Shown piece by piece: positions 46,401-58,622 of a stretch of DNA of 64,000 nucleotides. Below the pieces are notes generated by a model. The model made no database searches, had not been told where the DNA came from, and saw only the letters and a list, made by a program, of their open reading frames with translations. This stretch comes from Lepidonotus clava. Its lineage: Eukaryota; Annelida; Polychaeta; Phyllodocida; Polynoidae. The stretch is taken from positions 31,949,541 to 32,013,540 of the forward strand of contig OW387138.1 of the NCBI GenBank assembly GCA_936440205.1. Direction: 5' to 3'. Position numbers and translations under genes: made by a program. Position 1 is the first letter of the stretch; each line of letters starts with the position of its first letter.

Positions 46401-47225
46401 AATGGAATTTCGTAAATACACTCCTCCGAGCTTTTAACTCAGACGAATCTAGGGCAAATGGCACTAAAACGTTCCCTCGCCATTACCACAGTGTTGGAGA
46501 TATTTATTCTACAGCTTTTAAGTGCCACAGAAGCGTAGGCTGAAAACTATCTAAATGTTGGTGTTAGGTTAAAACGTTAGCCGTCGGGATTGTTTAAAGT
46601 AAGAGCAGCGAATTTATTGTTCTGTGGGGCAAAACATATGTCAGTGTTTACAATTGACTAATGTGAGCGTGTTTGGGCCCACGAGGTGCGGTGTTTCTGC
46701 ACGTTACACACATTTCTACAGAAATGAGATTTGATTGGTCAATCATAATAAATTGAAGACCCTCACTTTCCTTTTACCAACTGGTCACAAAATATTGTCA
46801 TGGCGGCAATAACTTACACGATAATGTCGTGGCATTATCTACTGAGGAGAAAATGGCCGTTTATATCCAAAGGGCTTCCCGGCATGATTCTAAATGTTAT
46901 CAACCGTTTCCAATAATACAGCCTTACCAGTTTGCACTCCATTCAAAGTATTGTGTCGAAACTAACTCCATGAAAGTGTGTTGACAAGAGGAAGTATGTT
47001 GACAAGTTAAGTATGTACGGTATTTAAGCAGCTGAAGGTCGTAGGCTGAGACTTATTCAGAGAGCCTAGCCAGGGATTCTATGTAAGATCTCTGGCCTGA
47101 CTCTCCACGCTGATTCAGGTCACACCCACGTTTTCGCTGGTTTGTGGCGGACAGTGACCATTAGAAGGGGCGCCGGCCGGCCACCTGTGGCCAGATTAAG
47201 CCGATCTCAGTGTCCAAGGTACTTT
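43481..47225. other. Intergenic, no gene supported
   Basis: Only short frames. 45930-46270 stands out by balanced composition with an open - frame (MIIGQWPKQENLMRRPF) and could be a conserved non-coding element or a lone exon; nothing recognisable. Confidence 0.4.
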
Positions 47226-47356
47226 GGGGCTCCTCTGTGTCTACTGAGTGATGTGGGAGGGGATGTAGAGGGGCTGGGGTGGAGAGTGAGGGGGGCTGTC
47301 TGTGTCTACTGAGTACAGGGAAGGGGGGTCGTCTGAGTGGTCAGGGAGGGGATGTA

Positions 47357-48686
47357 CACTGAAAAAAATGGGAGTTAGAAAGTTAGTCATAATGCCTAAC
47401 TTTTTGGAAAAACCTTAGGACATTTGACGGTGCATTTTTGTCCGAACTTGCTAACCTTTTTTTGACTAACCCATAGTCAGATTGACAAACCTAAATTCAT
47501 AAGGTCAGTCATTTCTGACGAAAAAGTGTTGGAAGGCAAGGGATTCGAACCCTGGTCGCTGGCATGAGTTGCAGAGACACTAACCACTACACTACAGGGA
47601 TTGTACACAACCAGTCACACAGACTGGTTGTGAAGGCAGGTCGGGACTGAGAGTGACTTTGTTGGTTTAAGGTTAATTAGGGTATAATATTTTCAAGGTA
47701 GGTCTGGAGGTATCTTGAAATTTAAGGTGATGCTATAATATTGAAATTTGATTTAAGACTCTCGCATTTCAGCATTGTTTGCATACAATCAACATAAATA
47801 TGCATAATATTCTAATATAATTACATCGCCAACTATATTTTAGGAGTACTAAAGGCCACTAAATCTCGTTTAATACAGTTTAAAGAAGGATTAATTACTG
47901 CCAGCTCGTGGATACCCGGCTGGGGTTGACTCTAACAGACCCCCCCCCCCCCCCCCCCGGCCGCACTGGAGGGGTGGGGGACATTGTATATAGGCCTAAT
48001 ATCGTATATATATAATTAATTATATATATTATATCGGCAGTTCAACGCCAGCAGCGGCCGCGTGTTCACCCACCCCCGACCCTTCATCCCCTCTTGCATG
48101 GCTGTACTTAAAACACGGGGGAGGGAAACTAATTTTTCCCTTAGTGCCTGTGTAAGGTTATCAGTGTAATAAGTCGTATCTTGGTTAACCTGTATCCAAG
48201 GTTATGATACTACATTAAAAAATGTAAATAGGCCTAACACCTGCAAAACAGATTTATCATATCTCAGGTCCTTATCAACATATTTTCACAATTCTTTCAT
48301 CATAACATGTAGGCCTATACTGGTCACCCCCTTGTCACCACCCACCCCCCACCACCATGAGCATGGCCCTTAGGAAAAACTTAGTCAATGTGACTAAGGA
48401 AATCGTCAAAAATTAGTTATCATGAAATAATCATATAATAATGAATATGTGTAGGCCTAATACATAAAATTTTATCTAAATATGCTCATTAATGTTAATC
48501 AGCCGAAATCATCTCTCGACTAACCTAAGGGTTAGAAAGTTAGTCAATATGACTAAGGGGTTAGTCATGTCATAGTAAGATGTAGCTAAAGGAAGGTTAG
48601 AAAGTTAGACTTTCATTGACTAACCCAGAATTTCGCTGGTCAAAGCCAGATTTGACTAACTTTCTAACTTTTCACTTTTTTCAGTG
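47357..48686. mobile_element. TA-flanked TIR element, 1330 bp (Tc1/mariner-like target)
   Basis: Starts CACTGAAAAAAATGGGAG and ends with the complement of CACTGAAAAAAGTGAAAAG; inside both ends lies AGTTAGAAAGTTAGTCA. Flanking TA at 47355-47356 and 48687-48688. The neighbouring minisatellite supplies the empty site (GGGATGTAGAGG), so the TA duplication is certain. No transposase frame. It contains many GACTAAC/GTTAGTC words and a tRNA-like block. Confidence 0.88.
47530..47600 (-). other. tRNA-like block inside the TA element
   Basis: On the - strand an A-box TAGTGTAGTGG is followed 40 bases later by a B-box GGTTCGAATCC, with a T-arm-like AGGG...CCCT stem. The acceptor ends do not pair and the anticodon stem is poor, so this is not a working tRNA gene but a tRNA-derived or tRNA-mimic segment with an internal pol III promoter. 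Confidence 0.6.
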
Positions 48687-49548
48687 TAGAGGGGTTGGGG
48701 TGGAGAGTGAGACAGACTCTTGGTGTCTACTGAGTGATCAGGGAGGGATTGAAGAGGGACTCTGTTGAAGAGTAAGGGGGTCCTCTGTGTCCACTTAGTG
48801 GTTGGAGAGGGATGGGGCGGAGAGTGATGGGCCTCTGTGTCTACTGGGTAATTGGGGAGGGGATGTAGAGGGGCTGGGGTGAAGGGGGGGGAGGCACTTG
48901 TTGTCTACTGAGTGGTCGGGGAGGGGATGTAGGGGGGCCGAGGCGGAGAGTGAGGGGGGCAGTTGTTGTCTACTGAGTGATCGGGGAGGGGATGTAGAGG
49001 GGCTGGGGTGAAGAGTGAGCGGCCCCTCCCACTACACAGAGAAGCGTCTAGACCATTTCGGTATAATGTGATGGCATCTACCCAAGGCAAGCTTCTACTT
49101 TACAGAGGGAGAGATCGTGAGGTCAGAGGAGGTAAGGCAGGTGGAAGGGGAGCCGACAGTCCAGATGCTGTAATGGCCCAGGGGTCAGGAGGTGGTTACC
49201 CTACCTTCACAGTCGGCTGACGTATGAAGCAGAGGGGGAAAGGAGAGGCAAAGAGCCTCGTACTGTAGAAACTAACCGTCGGCGGTGTCTACACCTTCAG
49301 AAACATAGTCACGATGGAGTGCTGAATGGCATGAATAACCATTTAATGAGGGTTACAGTCGGCTGACTATTCAATGAAAATGAAAGCAATCTAGTGCTCA
49401 ACATTTTCTAAACTCAAGTTAATACACAATGAATGGCTTATACAAAATGCGTCGTGTACTCCATAATATACAATACAGATTCGTCAAAACATAGTTCAAG
49501 GTCTTGTTAATGTCAGGTTTTCCATCAGTGTACATTTGCAGTTGTCTT

Positions 49549-50139
49549 CAGGCCCGTACCCAGGGGGGGAGGTGGGGGTGGTGGGCCACCCCCCCACACA
49601 GCATCACTCAAAATTAGTTCCACCCAGGTAGAAATATTCTCTTTCTTCCAGATTCCTTAGTCAAAAATTAAAGGAAAAGTTCAATTGAACCAGCTAATTT
49701 ACTGTTCTTTTCCTTTTCAAAAACCTTTGGAATTTACTTTTCAGGTGCATGATGCAGCTCAATTTTGGATAGTGAATGTCTTTCTCGAGACCTTGCCCTG
49801 TTTCATGGGTTTTCTCATAGACATATCCTATGTATCTCAGGTCAACTCACGAAAAATAGTCTCAGAATTTTGATAGAAGTCCTTGTTTTAGTTTATGAAA
49901 AATGGAAAGTGACTTTTGATGAATTTACAAACCTGCACCATTGGGTTTGCCCCACCATTTTCATATCCAAATAGAAATATTGATTAATACAGAGGACATG
50001 CTCTGCCCCCATTTTGTACTGTAAGATTTTACATGGAACTTTTAAAGTATTCTCCCAATATTGTATAACCAAAAATATAGACGAGTTCCACTTTATGTAA
50101 CTCACCACCGCCCCGCGGCCAACCCTGGATACGGGCCTG
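49549..50139. mobile_element. 591-bp MITE with CAGGCCCGTA ends
   Basis: Ends CAGGCCCGTACCCAGGG and CCCTGGATACGGGCCTG in inverted orientation, related to 13506-13840. The word GTCTT lies next to both ends, but offset by one base, so the target duplication is uncertain. Non-coding. Confidence 0.65.
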
Positions 50140-50358
50140 AGTCTTGAGCCTTATGTTCTGTTAAGCAGAGCTGAGTCTCTTTTTGTGAAGTAGCCTTTAG
50201 TACGTAGTATGTGCGTGTTGACAGGGCGGTTTTAGCAGAGACAGTGGGGAGCGCCTTGAGTGAGTGGGGACAGGGCCTTGGTCGGACCCACCCCCTCAGG
50301 ATGGGCCGACCATGCACGGACTAGTGGGGGAAGGTCAAAACTAAAGCCCTCCAGGGGA

Positions 50359-50790
50359 GGGTAGTCCGATTGGTTGGAGAAAAGGTATAGTAAAGACAAG
50401 AAGAGTCACTCTTCACTTGATACTATATCATTGGCCAATGTATAGGCCAATTGGTTGGAGCAAAGATCTTAGAAAGAAAAGAAGGAGTATCATATTTACC
50501 TCTGATTATCATATGGGTAGTCTGATTGGTTGGAGCAAAGATCTTAGAAAGAAAAGAAGGAGTACCATGCACATTTACCTCTGATTATCATATGGGTAGT
50601 CTGATTGGTTGGTGCAAAGAGTTTGTAAAGACAAAAAGAGACACTACTCACTCAATACTGTACCACTGCGTCCCATTATCATCATTCTGGTAGTCTGATT
50701 GACTGAGCAAAGAGCTTATAAAGACAAGGAGAGGGAGTCCTTACTCATTAGTGTATCATTGTGTCCTCTGATAGCCATATGGGTAATGAG
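50359..50790. repeat. Tandem repeat with CCAAT-box units
   Basis: Five imperfect copies of about 80-100 bp, each starting near GTAGTCTGATTGGTTGGAGC, then AAAGA, a purine block and TCTGATTATCATATGG. The second and third units are the closest. Confidence 0.8.
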
Positions 50791-51220
50791 GTTTGGTGTG
50801 GCTATTTAATAAACATAAGGGGCTTATATTAGGGAGAATCAGTACTAAAAATAAACGCTGCGTTTTCAATAAATCGGAAAATTTAAAGGTTTTCATTAGT
50901 TAATAGTAACATTCACGGCCAATTTTAGTACACTAAAGCCGATATTACATCTTGGTATCAATTGCACTGTTCTTCAGCGACCACCCGTAAGTGATTTTTG
51001 CCTTCGGTTACAACATAATTATGGGTATTTGCTATTACAAGCTCAAATATAGATAATGTTGAAAATTTCTGACATTCCTTTCACATTCTTTGATACTAAC
51101 ACAAGGGATGTAAAACAATGCTAATTCCATCTATGTGTTCCGATCCTCCTTTTGTTGTTTGAAATTCATCACGTTGATGTCACTCTCCGCAAGAAGCTTA
51201 CCCAATGCTTATAATAACGC

Positions 51221-51570
51221 CAGGGGGGCGGACCAAAAAACATCCACGATTTCTCGTGGCAGTGATTTCAGGCCCACGAGAAGTATTTCAGGGCCACGAG
51301 AAGAAATATCAGCCCAAAAAACATCCACGAGAACTTTTGGACATGACAATTTCTTGAACTATCATACTAAAACCGTTCCCATAATATATTTATTAACATA
51401 AAATACTTCTTAAAGTCTTTTAGAATGACATTGGAGCACTTAATTGTTGAAAAAAATGATTTCTGAGCCACAAGAATTTAAGTACTCACGAGAGCAAAGT
51501 TTGTGATCGTGGGCATTTTAACTTCTCGTGGCACAGAATTCTCGTGGATGTTTTTTGGTCCGCCCCCCTG
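51221..51570. mobile_element. 350-bp MITE with 29-bp perfect TIRs
   Basis: Left end CAGGGGGGCGGACCAAAAAA continuing CATCCACGA, exactly mirrored at 51542-51570. The interior repeats CCACGAGAA words in both orientations, so a large share of it can fold. No target duplication is evident. Confidence 0.82.
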
Positions 51571-52392
51571 GTGACATAGAACCTCTATTCCTCTTACATG
51601 GTCATAGTTCTCATTTTAAAAGTCTTTTAACATAATGGGATCTGATTGCTAATTCTGACTCCATATGGTTGTTGTTCATTCAGCAGAAATGTTATGTCTT
51701 CCAGTTATTTTGAATTGAAAATAATAAAAATTTAAATAATGTTTACGTGTAAAAGAGAGTGTCACTAGACGCAATCTCAAAGAGGTTATGACCAACAGCT
51801 GGTAATTATACTTACTTGTCTTGACATAGCTTGAGATAAGGATGCAATCGCCTTTGGTGACTTATTGACTTCTGGACAGTCAAATCTCATTCTAGAAACG
51901 AAAAACACAGAAACAATTAATTTAATTTGGTAATATACGCTGTATGCGGATTTGGGTCATCTGTTGATGAAGCAATTGGAATTCTGCCCTGCTCAATCGC
52001 CTAGAAGAGTACAAAAGGGGCGCATGGCAGAGAATGATGACGTTTTTCACCCCAACTTCCGGTCATTTTGATGTAGGAGATCTCCACTTGCTTGCTCAGT
52101 ATACTATTATAGTCCGCCAATGCCATACTTCATTAAACAGATTTTTTTGTCAATTGCATCGAACAGTAACGCAAAAAGATACCGAATGTTGACAGTAACC
52201 TTTAATCTTAAAATGTTTATTGAACGTCTTCAGATAACGCTGTTCTTCCAGTCATTACAAGTAATTGATCAGTCATAGATTTATACATATATTTGGGCAT
52301 GCACGTCTATAATTATACGTAATTGTTCATGGCATTAGTACTGTAGAAATGGGGTACATGAATATATATTATACAACGGAGTTATATTATAT

Positions 52393-52431
<39 letters not shown>

Positions 52432-52436
52432 GTATG

Positions 52437-52468
<32 letters not shown>

Positions 52469-54600
52469 TGTATGTATGTATGTATGTATAAAAATGAAAT
52501 CATTGGGGGCGTAATATGCATAGACTATTATGTATTCTGTTCAAAGCACAATTGCTGCCACTTTTAAGGCTATCCATCATTAGGTATAACAAATTGTACC
52601 GTTTTCGGTTTTTGATGTATGTCTTCCCTGCAGTAAAATGAAAATAAAAATGGAAAACTTGCACTGAGCCTTACGAGGCTTCGGCAGTGTTTCATAAAGT
52701 TTTACTCCATCCGTTTTCTCCATTCGAACACCTGCTGAAGCTGAGGCGAGCTTCGTGATAAATTTTCACAACATAAATAAAGTAGAAATTGTGAATTGAT
52801 TGGTATTTGTATATCATCGATCAAAACACAGTGGTGACAAGTTTTAGAAACGATTTTGTTACAAAGGAAAGGAAGAACAAGAGGATGAATGATGCTGTAT
52901 GTCATGTCGTTGTACAATACGTCATCGATCGTCACTTTTCCTAGTCGAAGCCATGCAGTAAAGGAAATACATTGGAGGGGGCGCACCCTTATGTAACATT
53001 TTTTGGAGGGCTGGTGCTTTGCATTCAGATATTGATATATGTGACCAGTCACGGGATATGGTAACCTAGAGGGATATTAGTTATTTTGCTCTAAGTCCAT
53101 TATTAAGTGAGTTATCGATGAAAACAAGCTAATAATGCTTATTTCCATTTGAAATGTGACCTATACAGAATTTTCCAGAGATTAAGATTATGAGCAAAAA
53201 CATCATTCTATTTATTTATGAAAGTTGCATTAGGGGTAATTTTGCATAGAACGTCATTTTCAAAAAGGGTGTAACAATAAGGAATGTTCTCATGTTACCA
53301 TGGCAACAGAAAAAGGAATATTCAGATTGCATAGAATATTTTTGTCAAGTCTAATGACAAAAGTCTTTCACTTTGCAGTGGTAAAACCCATTATTTGAAT
53401 GTAGATCTGTGTGAAAAGTTATTCTATTTTAAGTAATTGTGATAATTAAGAAAATTGTTTTTTGTTAACTAAATACGGTTTGGTTCAGGGAGCTATAATA
53501 TGGAAATGATGCACAAATGCTAAACCAGGGGTGTGCCAGTGTGTACCACATAGAGGATTTCAAAGACCCATATCTCAGCCCACAATAGGAATATTTAAGA
53601 ATGTTTTCCGTTGTCTGAAAGGTGGGATTGTAAATTAATTTTCATACTTTCCCCCTCTAGGACACCAATTCCCACGATTAGTCACAAATTATTTTGATTT
53701 TATTTCGATGTGAGATATTTCAGGCATATATGTGTATGTCCAAAATAATTGGTAGTAATACTAGTATTGGTTCACTTGTATAGATACTGTATTTCGTTTT
53801 CATTTCGTAATAACATTTCCTGCCATCGGAATTGAATATTTATCGCTTATTCAATACAGCCCTTTTAATCCAATTCAGATGGGTTACCCTAAAACGGTAA
53901 CGGTGTAAGAACAAACGGACCTAAAGGTTACAGGAGTAATAACCAACGAATAGTGCTTTTATAACGGACGTCGGAGTGAGTGATTTCAGGGGAAACGCCT
54001 GTGAATAGGTAGCCGTCTTTTAATGTTTTTACGGACAACATCAGACGGCGTACTTCAATGAAATCAATCAATATTTCACAGAATAAAACTGCCTGAAGCA
54101 ATTCTTCATGTTGCACAAAGAAGACAATGGTCTTTATGGTTTATCTATGGTTGATGGTCCTAATTTTACTTTTGCCATAGAAAGCCTTCCTTCGTGTCTG
54201 CATGTTAAACAAAGGTCTCGGCATTTTCTGTATCAGGCACTTTGGCAAACTTTTCACATACTAGTGTTCATGATAAGGATAGGATTATCTTTACCAATCA
54301 ACCAGTGAATGGCCCATGTATTTAAGCACCCAATGTGCACCAAACTCAACCAGTTTCATGAGGCAATAAAAGGCTCATACAACACATTCCCGACACCACC
54401 AACGGAGAATAAGAGCATGTGTATTACTTCTTTCAATATAACATTTAGATTGATACCGTTTACATCCCATTACACCCCAAAATAGAACAGGGACATGATA
54501 GGCTTTCATAGAGTACCTCCTATCCCAATTCACCTAACATAAAAGAACCACCCTACTATTTCCCCCCAAAGCCCACCAAGATGTCTTCATCCGATTTTAA
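51571..54600. other. Intergenic, no gene supported
   Basis: AT-rich. A 116-codon - frame at 52702-53052 has no recognisable motif. I see no splice structure. Confidence 0.4.
52397..52489. repeat. TA and TATG microsatellites
   Basis: (TA)n to about 52430 followed by (TATG)n to 52489. Confidence 0.95.
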
Positions 54601-54639
54601 CAATAAACCTGTCGCCGAGCAGTAGTAGGCCCGCCAAAC

Positions 54640-54880
54640 CCCTGAAGAATGGCGCCATGTTCACCGCTCCCATGGCAACCATTTAGAATTGATTAGGCAA
54701 CCCTCCGCTAGGGGTCAGCGCAAGACACCGACGCCATTTTTCATCCGGAAGCCCGGATGAGCGCATGCGCAGTTCGATACGGGAACAATCCATCAGGTCC
54801 GCCGACATGGCTCAGACTGAGAGGTCCAATGGCGGAGGCTATTTTCAGGAAGACTAGTATGGATTTTAACCACCCTATTA
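54640..54880. promoter_or_regulatory. Housekeeping-type promoter candidate
   Basis: NRF-1 core GCGCATGCGC at 54761-54770, ETS ATCCGGAAG near 54743, CGCCATTTT near 54732 and ATGGCGG near 54829 (YY1-like), and an RFX-like CCATGGCAACC near 54670. Short starts with good Kozak context occur on both strands (GACATGGCT near 54806 on +; AAAATGGCG on -), so it may be bidirectional. Confidence 0.45.
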
Positions 54881-55333
54881 AATTGGTCAAATTGAGTTTG
54901 TATCTAGGGGGAAGCAATCGGAATCAAATTGAAGGAAGTAGTTTTCTGCTATCTGATTCGCAATGGGATATTGGCTCTGCATTTAAATGAATGATATTAA
55001 AGTTTGAAAGGCAGTCTCTAATACTAGACTATTCTGGAAATCATTAAGATAGTAAGTGAACCCGGTCTTTGAACTAACAGGAGAAGGTTATTAATAAGAT
55101 TTTAAAAAAGAATTGTAGGATTCAGACATGGTCAACATGTTTCTAATCTTCCGAGTAATAATATTATTCCAGATCATAAGTATGGGGTTATAGGGAAACT
55201 ACTTAAATTCTCGTTCATTATCTTCAATCATATTCGAATGATAATTATGAGATTATACTATTATATTATTATTAGATAGACTACGTGGGGGATCCTACAA
55301 ATATTTGACAAAAAGGCTCTGTTCAGCAACACA

Positions 55334-55393
55334 TTTTACTGCAACATCCCATCCCATGAGAGGCAGACAGTCTAACCACTTAGCCATAGAGTC
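55334..55393 (-). other. tRNA-like fragment
   Basis: On the - strand TGGCTAAGTGG is a perfect A-box, followed by anticodon-arm-like sequence GTCTGCCTCTCATGGG. No B-box. Resembles the head of a tRNA-derived repeat. Confidence 0.35.
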
Positions 55394-55624
55394 TCAATAT
55401 TTTGCTGTGTCAGAAAGGATGACGATAGAATAGGGGCTCACAATTATTTCACAGTTAGGCCTATCTCACAGTTATTTCAGCATTTCTCAGTGAATGTGAA
55501 ATTAGGCGAGGAATAATACTATTAATAGTATGTAAGTTTCTTTTTTATTTTATGTAATAACTAAACCCCTAAGTATTTTAGGTATAACTAGTATTTAGGT
55601 TAGCAGAGGTATGTGTACCCTCTA

Positions 55625-55625
<1 letters not shown>

Positions 55626-55660
<35 letters not shown>
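55626..55660. repeat. TA microsatellite
   Basis: About 17 TA units. Confidence 0.95.
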
Positions 55661-55662
<2 letters not shown>

Positions 55663-55764
55663 TATATATGACTTACATACTTTATTGCTATGATGACGAA
55701 TTATAATAATTAGGCCAGGTGGTTATATAGGAGGGGTAGGGGGGTACTATCAAGGCTGACATGT

Positions 55765-56077
55765 ACAATAGGTTAGTCAATCTGCCTAAGGGATATGTCG
55801 ATTTTAGAAGATCAAAGAAAAGGCATAATGACATTATAATAATCAGTCATAATCTTTTAAATTTGTTTAAAACATCGCTCTAATGATAATTAGGACCAAT
55901 TATCTCCTAACTAACCAATGGATTAGCAAGTTAGTCAAAATGACTAAGGGGTTAGTCATGTAATAGGAAGGTGTACCTAGAGAAAGGTTAGAAAGTTAGA
56001 CACTCATTGACTAACCCCAGATTTTACTGGTCAAAGCCATATTTGACTAACTTTCTAACTTTTCACTTTTTTCAGTG
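55765..56077. mobile_element. Second copy of the TA element, right end only
   Basis: About 310 bases match the right part of the element at 47357-48686, including the final 30 bases ending CACTTTTTTCAGTG. The left end is not recognisable, so the copy is decayed or truncated. Confidence 0.75.
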
Positions 56078-56639
56078 AAGGAAGTCTATTTCCTAAGCGG
56101 CTAAACAGCTACAGTACATTGGTTTCTCAGCGGGGATAATGTTTGCTATTGCGTCTCCGGTTTTGTGTCTCCCGTTTGCGTGTGTGTGCATTTATTCTTT
56201 ATAAGGTCGTCTACAGGCAGACAGGCATACATAAAATAAGGCTAGCCACAAAAAAATCCTGTCTATGAAATATGTACCATCTACATAAAGCTAAGTGCTA
56301 AGGAGATGTGCAATAACTATAGAGAGGGAGGAAAGTGCAGGGGCATTGTATCTAGATGTTTACCTCAAGCGTTCTGTGTTCATACTCAATGCCCCCTCCC
56401 CACACACACACACAACATGCATCATTCACATAGAGAACTGAATCCTAAAAAAAGGTAGATCTAAGGCGGCGGGAAGCCAGACAAACCAGCGGGATAGCCA
56501 GAGTGTATAGGGAGGGATTATGCTTATGCACAAAGAGGGAGGTGTAGTTTTACTATATGTGATCTGTGGGACAACGGAGAAGCAGGACTCTATCTTCATG
56601 CTGCCGAGAGTTCACCCAGGCAAGCAGCGGCGTAACAAG

Positions 56640-56907
56640 AACGTTCTGTGACGTACTTTTTTGTCACATAACAATAATGTTATTTTAGGTAAAGTTACAA
56701 CTTACTAAAAAAAAAAGAATGTTATAATAACATTATTATAATGTGAAAGAACATTACAAGAATGTCACAATAATGTTACAGTGCAATGTTGTAACGTGAG
56801 GCTCAAAAGACGCTTTTGGGTGCCATCAAAATAACATAACAAGAACCAAAGCAGAACTTAACAGAACGTTGCTGCAACGTTATAATGTCATATTTTTGCT
56901 TGGGCAG
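56640..56907. repeat. ACGTT/AACATT degenerate repeat
   Basis: Dense AACATTA, AATGTTAC, AACGTTGC words in both orientations, akin to the right part of 14261-14811. Ends near CTTGGGCAG. Confidence 0.5.
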
Positions 56908-56910
56908 CTC

Positions 56911-57064
56911 CCAGCAGCGGATTTAGGGAGGGGGCCCCCTCCTTTTTTATTTATTGATATGTTTGCTAAATTAAACCTTTTAATGTAAAACTCTGGGAAA
57001 AATAGGGAGTGCGCCACTATTTCTATCAGCGCCATCACCTTATCTGAAAGCTGAGTCCACCACT
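56911..57064. mobile_element. Degenerate CAGTGGCGGAT-family MITE
   Basis: Ends CAGCAGCGGATTTAGG and AGTCCACCACTG, inverted and diverged, with an interior resembling 12338-12474 (GGGGCGCGCC-type and TTTAATGTAAA). Confidence 0.5.
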
Positions 57065-57208
57065 GCCTCCTTTCCCCTTATAAACCCCATTCACCTCCAT
57101 CCAGTAACAGTAGTGGTGAACTCCTTCATTGCGTTCTCGTGGGTTGATCAAGGGCATTTGTGCCGAGCACAGGGTGCTAATCATTATTCTAGCAGCAATA
57201 ACAACAAG

Positions 57209-57268
57209 ATGCAGATTCCAATCAAAGTGATGTACGAACCCTACCGAATGGTGAAGTCAACCGTAAAG
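57209..57268 (+). CDS. Candidate first coding exon, unassigned
   Basis: 20 codons from ATG (preceded by AACAACAAG) to a good donor AAAG|GTACGC: begins MQIPIKVMYEPY and ends KSTVK, phase 0. I do not recognise the protein. The upstream frame stays open but lacks another good start. It may belong with + candidates at 58282 or 59482, which is a guess. Confidence 0.3.
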
Positions 57269-58281
57269 GTACGCTGGCTACTTGATTGTTTAGGAGAGTC
57301 AACTTCGATCATTTAAGCTTGCATGCTACACTTTGGAAGGGGGCATACCCATTCACTGATGGGACTAAAGCCCGTCACACACTATACCATTTTTCATTAA
57401 GATACCGGGACGTGAAAGCAATTGCATTGACAATCCATTGACAATCAACTAAATTTCAATGCAATTGCTTATAGTGCAAATACATGCAGTCTCTGAAATC
57501 GGGAAACGATCAAAATGTGTGAAGATTTCTCACACTTTAGAAATAAGAGGATTTTTACGTTGTTGGATGTCATTTTGAGAAAGTATTGCATTAAACAAGA
57601 CCATTTCTGTGGATCTTCTCTGATGATTTTCAATGGATGCAAATGGAGCAATCAACACCCAATTGATACGTTCGGTGCAGTAATGGCTACCCCTTCGGTT
57701 TGACAGTGCATTACCTGTCATTCAGAAAGTGATTCCAAATGTGAACTTTATAAATAATCTCAAACAAAATGGTTCAATATATTTTGGTGAAGAGATTTCA
57801 GGAGTTTCTATAACACTACAAGCCCAGTTCTTAAAAAAAAATTGTGAAAACCTTTAATTTAACTTTAAGTGTCTTATCCTTGGTTGACTTCAAGCATGTC
57901 ATTTTGCTTAGCAGGCAATGCAAAACGTTTTTTTTTCTTTTTAAGGACATTAATAAAATTCAAATGTTTAAGCAGCATTGTTATGAAGTAGGACAACATA
58001 TATCAGTCCTGACTATTCCAGGCATAATTTTAGGAGAATGTGTATGTAATGATTTTGGAAGAACTAGTGTTGTACATAAACCGATTTGATAAACAAATGT
58101 AGTTTCCAATCGGAAGTTGTACCAGTAGTTAGAAGGCCTGGTGAGGAAAGTATTTTGGCCGAATATAACTCTTTTTAATGTAAATATGGGCGCCCCCGCT
58201 TTCTGATATTCCTTGATCCGCCCCTACTCTTAGATTGAAGAGGGGCATTGATAAAATTAATGAGTAAAGGGGCATCTGCAG

Positions 58282-58434
58282 GGGAAGTGTAATGAAGCTG
58301 TGCATTGCTACCCCAATCGTATGCAGTGTGGTGCGGGCCATTGTGAATGCCAGACGTTTCAGTACATAGCCACTACGCAATGCCCCCCCGCCCTCAACAC
58401 ACACGCCCCATTTTTGTCCCATGCCTCTATATAA
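58282..58434 (+). CDS. Candidate exon with an EB/EGF-like cysteine module
   Basis: The open frame after CTGCAG reads KCNEAVHCYPNRMQCG, then AGHCECQ, and ends the module at TTQC (58288-58383). Cysteine spacing is 5-6-4-1-10, which fits the EB module of secreted and membrane proteins as I recall it. There is no Met start, so it could only be an internal exon; the acceptor has a poor pyrimidine tract and no clear donor precedes the TAA. It could be an orphan exon, a decayed exon or chance. Confidence 0.3.
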   Translation, partial: GKCNEAVHCYPNRMQCGAGHCECQTFQYIATTQCPPALNTHAPFLSHASI

Positions 58435-58622
58435 GGGACCCATCCCTGTAGCAAATCGATAAACCCGCTAAGTATGTAGTTAGATAATTAGACTTATGAG
58501 TGACCTCATTTGCAACCCTTTCAAATCGGTCTAAGATAACACACTTTCCTATGTAATTGTATAGCACTAGATAGATTGAAATAGACCAGAAATAGACTGG
58601 ATATAAGATCGCACGGACTCAC

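Larger units (their letters stand above)
47226..49020. repeat. ~64-bp minisatellite interrupted by a transposon
   Basis: Units of the type TCTGTGTCTACTGAGTG, GGGAGGGGATGTAGAGG, GGCTGGGGTGGAGAGTGAGG occur at about 47226-47356 and 48687-49020, eight or so in all. The array is split by the 1330-bp element at 47357-48686. Confidence 0.85.

Noticed and set aside
47530-47600. Functional tRNA gene
   Set aside because: A- and B-boxes are present but acceptor and anticodon stems do not pair.
52702-53052. 116-codon - frame
   Set aside because: No recognisable motif, no splice or promoter context; left as unsupported.
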